A DNA stretch of 12,530 bases from an uncultured Clostridia bacterium (GTDB lineage Bacteria; Bacillota; Clostridia; TANB77; CAG-508), in the NCBI GenBank assembly GCA_947599995.1, contig CANQFW010000038.1:1-12530 (forward strand). The letters run 5' to 3'. This document shows positions 7,128 through 12,530 of the stretch, piece after piece. How positions within the stretch are numbered: the first letter of the stretch is position 1; each line of letters starts with the position of its first letter. Made by a program: the position numbers and the translations under genes. The notes beneath the pieces were generated by a model that saw nothing but the letters and a program-made list of their open reading frames with translations, was not told where the DNA came from and made no database searches.

Positions 7128-7502
7128 TTAGCTTAAAAGCAATAAAATTAAGCTTATAAAAAGTTCTTGGTCTTTCACTCCTTCTTCATATAAAAAGAAA
7201 AGAAGGCAAATTAACAATATATCATCAAAGTAAAGTTTTAAACCAAAAATTTCAAAAAAATAATTATCAAAAGGCTCTGAATTAGAGTCTCTTTTTTCAT
7301 CATTTCTAGATTGCTTAGAAGACATAGGCTGGCTTTCTGGCAAAGGTTCTTTGATAGAAGGAGACGTATTAGGAACATTTGACTTAACAGGAGCAATGTT
7401 CTTATTGTATGAAAGATTATATGGATAATAACTATTTCTCCTATTGTAATTATAAAAACCATTAAAGGGATACCCCAAAAACGGAGGTCTGAAAGGAAAC
7501 AT
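7128..7502 (-). CDS. Uncharacterised protein with Pro/Tyr/Asn-rich head and hydrophobic hairpin tail
   Basis: This 124-residue product was not matched to a named family. Residues 1-50 are rich in Phe, Pro, Tyr and Asn (MFPFRPPFLGYPFNGFYNYN), similar in composition to spore-coat or other structural proteins. Residues 50-78 are a polar Ser/Pro/charged linker. The C-terminus (80-124) looks well ordered: an aromatic segment NYFFEIFGLKLYFDD (80-94), a hydrophobic helix (95-105), a short acidic turn YEEGVKDQE (105-113) and a second hydrophobic helix to the end (LFISLILLLLS). This could be a membrane hairpin with both ends on one side. The ATG overlaps the TAA of the upstream gene by one base (TAATG), so translation is probably coupled. 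It converges on minC. A spore or envelope role is a guess from composition only. Confidence 0.75.
   Translation of the reverse strand: MFPFRPPFLGYPFNGFYNYNRRNSYYPYNLSYNKNIAPVKSNVPNTSPSIKEPLPESQPMSSKQSRNDEKRDSNSEPFDNYFFEIFGLKLYFDDILLICLLFFLYEEGVKDQELFISLILLLLS
7130..7154. terminator. Weak inverted repeat at the minC / minus-cassette convergence
   Basis: AGCTTAA (7130-7136) and TTAAGCT (7148-7154) are perfect inverted copies with an 11-base loop. They overlap the last codons of the minus-strand gene ending at 7128. The stem is only seven pairs and mostly A/U, and neither strand has a clear U-run after it. The 48-base gap 7080-7127 shows no better hairpin. A bidirectional terminator is possible but poorly supported. 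Confidence 0.25.
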
Positions 7503-8086
7503 TATTTTTTATCTCCTTTTTTAAAATTAAATATTTCAGCCACTTGAGTAATTTTTAGCAGATTAACATATTGGTCTAATTTATTTTGTCTTCCCTTTCT
7601 TAAATATGGTTTTAAAGAATAGAGAAGATTAGACCTCGGATCATCTTTTTGATTTAAAGTATCCATCATAGATTTGATTTTCATAATGGTTTCAAAGTCT
7701 ATAGAAGCATTTGTGGAATCACTACTGTTTACATTATCATTTGTAGAATTATTATAACTATTGTATTTAGTATCTTTATTATCTGTAGCTTTATTTTTAT
7801 GTGTATTTGAAGACGAATATGAAGATTTATTTTTATTTAAGCTAGAAGCAGTATTTTGATTTGATGAACCTAAATTACTATTTGAAAAACTAGAGCCTTT
7901 TAGCATATTAGCAAGATTATTTATCATCTCTGGAGAGATATTAACATTATTATTATCTGCCACATTATTTTTTAAAGAAGAATCTGTCGCAGAAGACATA
8001 TTAGAATTGTTATTTGAATTTGCTTCATTATTATGTAACATATTTTTAAAGTTAGATATAAGTTCACTTAAGTTATCTTCTGACAT
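7502..8086 (-). CDS. Uncharacterised Ser/Asn-rich protein with conserved-looking C-terminal module
   Basis: This 194-residue soluble protein has no signal peptide or membrane segment. A short helical start (MSEDNLSELISNFKNMLHNN) is followed by a Ser/Asn linker. A second small helix (ISPEMINNLANMLKG, 50-64) is followed by a long low-complexity Ser/Asn/Lys stretch (about 65-127). The ordered part is at the end: DFETIMKIKSMMDTLNQKDD (130-149), then PRSNLLYSLKPYLRKGRQNK (150-169) and DQYVNLLKITQVAEIFNF (171-188). The DPR-x-NLL-x-SLKPYLR pattern, with mixed basic and hydrophobic residues, looks like a helical interaction domain. I recall similar hypothetical proteins in clostridia but no function. 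The start is supported by GGGAGG (8092-8097) five bases before the ATG. It is the middle gene of a three-gene minus-strand set and overlaps the next gene by one base. Confidence 0.8.
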   Translation of the reverse strand: MSEDNLSELISNFKNMLHNNEANSNNNSNMSSATDSSLKNNVADNNNVNISPEMINNLANMLKGSSFSNSNLGSSNQNTASSLNKNKSSYSSSNTHKNKATDNKDTKYNSYNNSTNDNVNSSDSTNASIDFETIMKIKSMMDTLNQKDDPRSNLLYSLKPYLRKGRQNKLDQYVNLLKITQVAEIFNFKKGDKK

Positions 8087-8104
8087 ACAAACCTCCCAAA
8101 AAGA

Positions 8105-8251
8105 CTATTTTTTAAAATTTAGAGCTTGAATTAGCTTTTTTTTATCTTCAGGACTAAGCATTTGATTAATCTGATTTATACTATTTGACAATTGCTTTTG
8201 ATCCATATTGCTAATCATATTCATTAAATATGAAATATCATTGTTATTCAA
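8105..8251 (-). CDS. Small protein of 48 residues, first gene of the minus-strand cassette
   Basis: This short frame reads from a TTG at 8251 to a TAG at 8105. The product is MNNNDISYLMNMISNMDQKQ followed by LSNSINQINQMLSPEDKKKL and a basic end (IQALNFKK). It has no signal peptide or membrane helix and looks fully helical. The case for a real gene is strong despite its size. A GAGGTGAT ribosome binding site lies at 8256-8263, four bases before the TTG. A good promoter lies just upstream (8275-8303). The next gene starts 18 bases after its stop, and TTG starts are common in this window. Its pattern (N-x-L-x-N/M repeats ending in MLSPEDKKKL) loosely resembles the helical pieces SELISNFKNML and INNLANMLKG of the neighbouring 194-residue protein, so the two may share an interaction surface. 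No function can be assigned. Confidence 0.72.
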   Translation of the reverse strand: MNNNDISYLMNMISNMDQKQLSNSINQINQMLSPEDKKKLIQALNFKK

Positions 8252-8274
8252 ACTTATCACCTCTTTATAAATAT

Positions 8275-8303
8275 ATTATATGAAATAGCAAATTATGTGT
8301 GAA
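8275..8303 (-). promoter_or_regulatory. Sigma-A promoter of the minus-strand three-gene cassette
   Basis: Read on the minus strand: TTCACA (8303-8298, 5 of 6), a 17-base spacer, then a perfect TATAAT (8280-8275). Transcription would start near 8268, giving a short leader that still includes the ribosome binding site at 8263-8256. Confidence 0.6.
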
Positions 8304-8310
8304 AATAGTA

Positions 8311-8327
8311 GTAACATAAAAAGTTAC
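8311..8327. repeat. Inverted repeat GTAAC-N7-GTTAC between divergent promoters
   Basis: Five-base perfect arms (8311-8315 and 8323-8327) lie between the -35 boxes of the minus promoter and the upstream plus promoter. A third GTAAC occurs at 8413-8417. The position suits a shared operator, but short arms in AT-rich sequence can arise by chance. Confidence 0.3.
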
Positions 8328-8344
8328 AAAAATTGTAAAATCTA

Positions 8345-8373
8345 TTGCAAAATATGAAAAAAGGCGTTATAAT
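8345..8373 (+). promoter_or_regulatory. Upstream promoter (P1) of the surface-protein gene
   Basis: TTGCAA (8345-8350), a 17-base spacer and a perfect TATAAT (8368-8373). Transcription would start near 8380 and give a leader of about 200 bases. The inverted repeat GTCAA-TAGAT-TTGAC (8384-8398) would lie at the 5' end of that RNA or act as an operator just downstream of the start. Confidence 0.6.
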
Positions 8374-8417
8374 AGTACTTAGAGTCAATAGATTTGACAA
8401 AAAAGTATATGTGTAAC

Positions 8418-8444
8418 AAAAATGTAATAAAAATGCAATAAAAA
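8418..8444. repeat. Phased A-tracts with 11-base period
   Basis: AAAAATGTAAT (8418-8428) is followed directly by AAAAATGCAAT (8429-8439) and then AAAAA (8440-8444). Three A5 tracts are therefore spaced exactly one helical turn apart, which is expected to bend DNA. They lie between the two plus-strand promoters. Confidence 0.55.
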
Positions 8445-8516
8445 GTAAAAATATGGTTTCCGTAGCTTGTTTTTTTGGTTTTTTGTAATAAATGGAAAGC
8501 TTAACAAATCAAGCAC

Positions 8517-8545
8517 TTGACTATAAAAAATGATGCATATATAAT
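8517..8545 (+). promoter_or_regulatory. Proximal promoter (P2) of the surface-protein gene
   Basis: TTGACT (8517-8522, 5 of 6), a 17-base spacer and a perfect TATAAT (8540-8545). Transcription would start near 8552, leaving a 30-base leader with AAGGAGG (8567-8573). This is the best match to the sigma-A consensus in the window. Confidence 0.7.
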
Positions 8546-8581
8546 AAAAATATATGTAAATAAAAAAAGGAGGAAAAGGTA

Positions 8582-11500
8582 ATGAATTTTACTGGAAAAA
8601 AAGTTTTAAGCAAACTAGTAGCAATAATAGTAATAATGGCAATGACAATGTCAGATTTTGCGCTAGTTGGAGCAAATCTTGTAAGCTATGCAGTAGATGT
8701 AGCAAAAACAACAGCAAACAATGTTGAATTTTCAAGCTATTTTGTAAACGAAAACGGCGAAAAAGTAAGCAAAATAGAAAAAGATGTCGACACATCAGAC
8801 CTAAAAATGTATGTAGAGGTGTCTGTAAAAAATGAGGGATATTTCGATGGAGAAATTTCAATTGAAAATGCAAATTTTAAAATTGAAAATAACATTTTAA
8901 GTGAAACTGTAAATAAAATTGAATCAAACATAGTTTACTTAAACAGAATTAATGCTGGAAAAAATGCAGTAATAGAATTAGAAATACAAAAGGACCTTCC
9001 AGATTCTATGCCTGAAAGTTTATTAAGTACACAATCACAAGTAAACTTAACAGGAAAATACACAGATAGCAAAAAAACACAACAAATATCAGGAAAGTCA
9101 AAAATTGAGGTAGATTGGAAAACAAGTAATGATGCAAAAGCAGAAATTACATTAGATGCATTAACAAACAAGACTTATGATATTGAAGGAAAGTCAAAAC
9201 ATATAGCTCAATTTTTACTTACAAGTAAAGTAACAAACAACTGTTATCCAGTAAAAAATACAAAAATAGATATAAATGTACCAGAAGGAGCAGAAGAAGT
9301 TTATGTAACAGCAAAAAGTACATCAGCAACAAATGGAGGTTCACAATTTAGCGATAATAATTACAAATACAACAAAGAAAGTGGAGTACTTTCAATAAAT
9401 GTAGAAAACCAACCAGACAAAGATGGAAATATAAAATTCAATAAAAACACGGTAGATGAATTTATTATAACTTATATTTATTCATTAGATGGAAATGTAA
9501 ACACAGGATCAAATAACAATAGTACTAATACAAATATGTCATCTACAATCGCAAGACTAGATTTAAATAATGAAGAAATAGAAGCGGTTACAACAATTAC
9601 AACATATGATAATCAACAAAAAGAAAATAAAGCAAAAGTAATATTAAATGAAGAAAAAGATGGAATAGTTACATACAACATAGAAAACAATGAAAAAGAA
9701 ATTTATAAAGGTAAGATATATACTGGTGAAGAAAGAAGCTATGAAACTACAACAAAAGTAAATATAAACAAAGCTAATATTGCAGAAAAAATAACAGTAT
9801 CTCAGGAAGCATCACTATATGTAGCAGATGATGTATATAAAGCAAACATATTCCTAAGTAATACAAAGATATTAAAATCTGAATTTGAAGAAATATTCAA
9901 AGATGATGGATACATAAAAATATTTGATAATCAAGGAACAGTACTTGCTAACATAACAAAAGAAACACAAGCAGATGAAAACGGATATGTAGTTATAAAT
10001 TATGCCGAAAATATAACAGAAGTAAAAATAGAAACAAGTAAACCATATGTAGAAGGAACATTAAATATTATAAATACAAAGACAATAAAAGAAACATCAT
10101 ATGATAGGGCGAAAATAGGAACATTTACACATATTAGAGAAGCTATTTCCGGGGTATACAATAATGAAGAAAATGTAGATGTAGAAGAAAGTAAAATTAC
10201 ATTAAAAGATACATCATCAAAAGCAACATTAAATGTAACAAATAAATCATTGTCAACAACAGAAACTACAAATACAAGAATTACAGTAATATTAGAGACA
10301 GATAAAGAAAGCAAAGATTTATACAAAAATCCAAGTATAAAAGTAACATTACCTAAACAAGTAAAGAAAATAGATATTAAATATGAATTATTACATGGAA
10401 ATGGATTACAAATAGCAAATGAGAAAATAGAAAAAGAAGGAGAAAACCTTGTAATACTATTTAATTTAACAGGTGAGCAAACAAAATATGTAACAGATGT
10501 AACAGAAGGACCAACACTTGTTATAGATGCAGTAATGGAACAAGACAATCTTACTGTAACAAGCAAAGAACAAATAAAAGTAAATTACACAAACGAAAAT
10601 GCAAAAACATATGAAGATAACGGAGAAGAGAAAGTAGATGTAAGTGTAATTGCTAAAAATCCAGTAATTGTAACAAATAAAATAAACGAACTAAATATAG
10701 AAACATCACAAGAAGACAGAAAGGATATAGAACTAGAAATTGCAAGTCAGGCAAAAGAATTAACAAATATAATGGATGTAGTAAATAACGAAACAAGCAA
10801 AATAACAGATGTAAGAATACTTGGAAAATATCCAACAAACAACTCATCAAACAACCTAGGAATTACGATATCAACTCAAGCAACAGCAGTAACTAAGAAA
10901 GATGTAAAAATTTATTACTCAACAGAAGAAAACCCTACAGATGACCAGACGGATGCAAAAAATAAATGGACAGAAAAAAGTGATGCATCAACAAATAGTT
11001 ATTTAATAGTAATAGATAGCCTTGAAGTAGGAGAAAAATTTACATTTGGATATAAAATGAATATACCTGCAGATTTAAAATATAATTTATCAGCTGAAAC
11101 AGGATACTCTGTTAGCTACAAAAATGAAGCATCTAATACATCAAATACTGTAAAAGCTACAACATTGGAATTAAACACAGGTAAATCAGCAGTATTAGAA
11201 CAAACAATAGTTGCAACAGTTGGTGGAGAAGAAATTAAAGATGGGGATACAGTAAAAACAGGAGAAATAGTAAAATACACAGTAACAATAAAAAATAGTG
11301 GTAATGAAGATGCAACAGGTATAAATATAGTAGGAAATATTCCAGATGGTACAAACTATATTGAATACAATAAAAATATAGAAGAGCCAAGTGAATCTGT
11401 TCCAAGTGACGAGCCAGAAACATTAATAGAAGATACAAACAAAAAACAAGTAAAACTAGAAAACCAAACAATAAAAGCAAAATCACAAATTACATTAGAA

Positions 11501-12530
11501 TATATGGTAAAAGTTAATACAAACGAAAGTAAGGAAATATCAGCTACAATAGCAATAACTAATAGTAAAGGTGAGACAAAAGAAAGCAAGATTACAAATA
11601 AAATTGATGCGTCTGATATTGAAGTTACAATGCTAAAATCAGATAGTATTTACAATAATGGTACATTAAAATCTGGTTACGGATATCAATATATTTTAAA
11701 AATTAAAAACACATCAAAAAATGATAAAAATAATGTACAAGTTGATGTAAATACAAATGATTTATTACAGGTTATGCAAATAGAATACAATAAAGATGAT
11801 GAAGATATAGAAATTGAAAATTCATCATTTACTGTAGAAAAGCTAAAAGCTAATGAAGAATTAAATATATCAGTTCTAGTAAGAGCAAACCAAGCAACAA
11901 GTTCATTAAAAACAGCAAGTTTATCAGCAAAAGTAAAAGATAATAAAGGTGAATATAGATCAAACGAAATAACTGAAAATATAGATTCTATAAATTTAGA
12001 AGTAAACTTTACAGCACAAACAACAAGCAATGCAGAAGGATATCTACATAAAGGAGACAAAGTAGCATATACACTAAATATAAAAAATACAGGAAAAATT
12101 GATGCTCAAAATCTAGAAATAAAGGATGAATTCTCAGATTACTTAGTATTAGAAGGTATTACAGTAAATAATCAACAAGTAAACTATGTAGAAGATGATA
12201 TTTACGAAGAAGGAGCTAAATACTCAATAATAACAATTCCTACACCACTAAAAGCTGGAGAAACAGCAAATGTAATAATTAATGCAAAAGTGGACGATTC
12301 GATAGAATATGATGAATTGACAAAAGTTACAAATAAGGCAACTTTATATAACGAAATAGAAATATCTTCAACAGATGAAATCACATATTTAATTGAAAAA
12401 ACTATAGATGAAAATAATGCTCAAGACAATGGTGATGCATCAGATAATGAAGATAATGGAAATAATGGAAATGGAGAAACAGGTAATAATACAACAGAAA
12501 ACCAGACAAATCAAAATGGAAATGAAAATG
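8582..12530 (+). CDS. Large secreted surface protein with DUF11-like repeats (runs off right edge)
   Basis: One frame stays open from the ATG at 8582 to the window end: 1316 codons and no stop. AAGGAGG (8567-8573) lies eight bases upstream. The N-terminus is a signal peptide: basic MNFTGKKVLSK, hydrophobic core 12-31 and a likely cleavage after SYA (35-37). The rest is Asn/Lys/Thr/Glu-rich, predicted beta-strand, with one visible cysteine (NNCYPV). The segment at about 80-133 (VKNEGYFDGEISIENANF) has the N-x-G pattern of a beta-sandwich. A Ser/Asn linker lies at about 304-322. DUF11-like modules recur: VKYTVTIKNSGNEDATGINI (start about 895), YQYILKIKNTSKNDKNNVQV (about 1036) and VAYTLNIKNTGKIDAQNLEI (about 1160). 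From about 1277 the chain is acidic, Asn/Gly-rich low complexity. The anchor lies beyond the edge. An adhesin or wall-structure role is likely by architecture; the ligand is unknown. Confidence 0.88.
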   Translation, partial: MNFTGKKVLSKLVAIIVIMAMTMSDFALVGANLVSYAVDVAKTTANNVEFSSYFVNENGEKVSKIEKDVDTSDLKMYVEVSVKNEGYFDGEISIENANFKIENNILSETVNKIESNIVYLNRINAGKNAVIELEIQKDLPDSMPESLLSTQSQVNLTGKYTDSKKTQQISGKSKIEVDWKTSNDAKAEITLDALTNKTYDIEGKSKHIAQFLLTSKVTNNCYPVKNTKIDINVPEGAEEVYVTAKSTSATNGGSQFSDNNYKYNKESGVLSINVENQPDKDGNIKFNKNTVDEFIITYIYSLDGNVNTGSNNNSTNTNMSSTIARLDLNNEEIEAVTTITTYDNQQKENKAKVILNEEKDGIVTYNIENNEKEIYKGKIYTGEERSYETTTKVNINKANIAEKITVSQEASLYVADDVYKANIFLSNTKILKSEFEEIFKDDGYIKIFDNQGTVLANITKETQADENGYVVINYAENITEVKIETSKPYVEGTLNIINTKTIKETSYDRAKIGTFTHIREAISGVYNNEENVDVEESKITLKDTSSKATLNVTNKSLSTTETTNTRITVILETDKESKDLYKNPSIKVTLPKQVKKIDIKYELLHGNGLQIANEKIEKEGENLVILFNLTGEQTKYVTDVTEGPTLVIDAVMEQDNLTVTSKEQIKVNYTNENAKTYEDNGEEKVDVSVIAKNPVIVTNKINELNIETSQEDRKDIELEIASQAKELTNIMDVVNNETSKITDVRILGKYPTNNSSNNLGITISTQATAVTKKDVKIYYSTEENPTDDQTDAKNKWTEKSDASTNSYLIVIDSLEVGEKFTFGYKMNIPADLKYNLSAETGYSVSYKNEASNTSNTVKATTLELNTGKSAVLEQTIVATVGGEEIKDGDTVKTGEIVKYTVTIKNSGNEDATGINIVGNIPDGTNYIEYNKNIEEPSESVPSDEPETLIEDTNKKQVKLENQTIKAKSQITLEYMVKVNTNESKEISATIAITNSKGETKESKITNKIDASDIEVTMLKSDSIYNNGTLKSGYGYQYILKIKNTSKNDKNNVQVDVNTNDLLQVMQIEYNKDDEDIEIENSSFTVEKLKANEELNISVLVRANQATSSLKTASLSAKVKDNKGEYRSNEITENIDSINLEVNFTAQTTSNAEGYLHKGDKVAYTLNIKNTGKIDAQNLEIKDEFSDYLVLEGITVNNQQVNYVEDDIYEEGAKYSIITIPTPLKAGETANVIINAKVDDSIEYDELTKVTNKATLYNEIEISSTDEITYLIEKTIDENNAQDNGDASDNEDNGNNGNGETGNNTTENQTNQNGNEN

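Larger units (their letters stand above)
8252..8581. other. Divergent control region between the minus-strand cassette and the surface-protein gene
   Basis: This 330-base stretch has one minus-strand promoter (8275-8303), two plus-strand promoters (8345-8373 and 8517-8545), an inverted repeat GTAAC-N7-GTTAC (8311-8327) between the divergent promoters, a second one GTCAA-N5-TTGAC (8384-8398) at the expected start of the upstream plus transcript, and phased A-tracts (8418-8444). No coding frame with a ribosome binding site was found inside it. No known riboswitch consensus was recognised. Confidence 0.6.

Noticed and set aside
7170..7207. CCTTCTT / AAGAAGG inverted repeat as terminator of minC
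   Set aside because: It lies inside the coding sequence of the 124-residue gene, has a long loop and no U-run.
8394..8422. Third plus promoter using the perfect TTGACA at 8394-8399
   Set aside because: No acceptable -10 hexamer lies 16-18 bases downstream; the TTGACA is one arm of an inverted repeat.
8380..8516. Cyclic di-GMP or other known riboswitch in the surface-protein leader
   Set aside because: The conserved core sequences I would expect for the GEMM, c-di-GMP-II, preQ1 or SAM classes are not present.
10000..10566. 188-residue open frame on the minus strand opposite the surface-protein gene
   Set aside because: The hydrophobic Val/Ser/Phe composition comes from the complement of Lys/Asn/Thr codons. 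The plus frame is continuous with a signal peptide and repeats.

Overview
The window is very AT-rich, with strong AGGAGG-type ribosome binding sites, several TTG starts and sigma-A-type promoters with 17-base spacers. The gene set (MecA, DUF4321, RadC, MreBCD, a class B PBP, MinC) fits a low-GC Bacillota of class Clostridia, probably a rod-shaped gut- or rumen-type relative. The species cannot be named from this window.

Layout. Positions 1-407 (minus) hold the N-terminal part of a MecA adaptor that runs off the left edge. After a 383-base divergent intergenic region, a strong promoter (623-651) drives one plus-strand block: a DUF4321 membrane protein, radC, mreB, mreC, mreD, a mrdA-type PBP2 gene and minC (791-7079). 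These are the parts of the side-wall elongation machine plus one division-site inhibitor. MreB filaments connect through MreC and MreD to the PBP2 transpeptidase. MinC keeps FtsZ rings away from wrong sites and needs MinD, which is not here. The PBP2 gene is split by an apparent +1 frameshift near 4970: the membrane anchor and pedestal lie in one frame and the complete catalytic domain in the next.

Positions 7128-8251 (minus) hold a compact three-gene cassette that converges on minC: a 48-residue protein, a 194-residue Ser/Asn-rich protein with a conserved-looking C-terminal module, and a 124-residue protein with a Pro/Tyr/Asn-rich head and a hydrophobic hairpin tail. The last two overlap by one base. 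I do not recognise their function. They are the best candidates here for something undescribed.

Positions 8252-8581 form a second divergent control region. It has one minus-strand promoter, two good plus-strand promoters, phased A-tracts and small inverted repeats. From 8582 to the right edge runs one uninterrupted reading frame of at least 1316 codons. It encodes a secreted, probably cell-surface, multi-domain beta-sandwich protein with DUF11-like repeats and an acidic Asn/Gly-rich stretch at the window edge.

No tRNA, rRNA, CRISPR array, insertion sequence or phage gene was seen.
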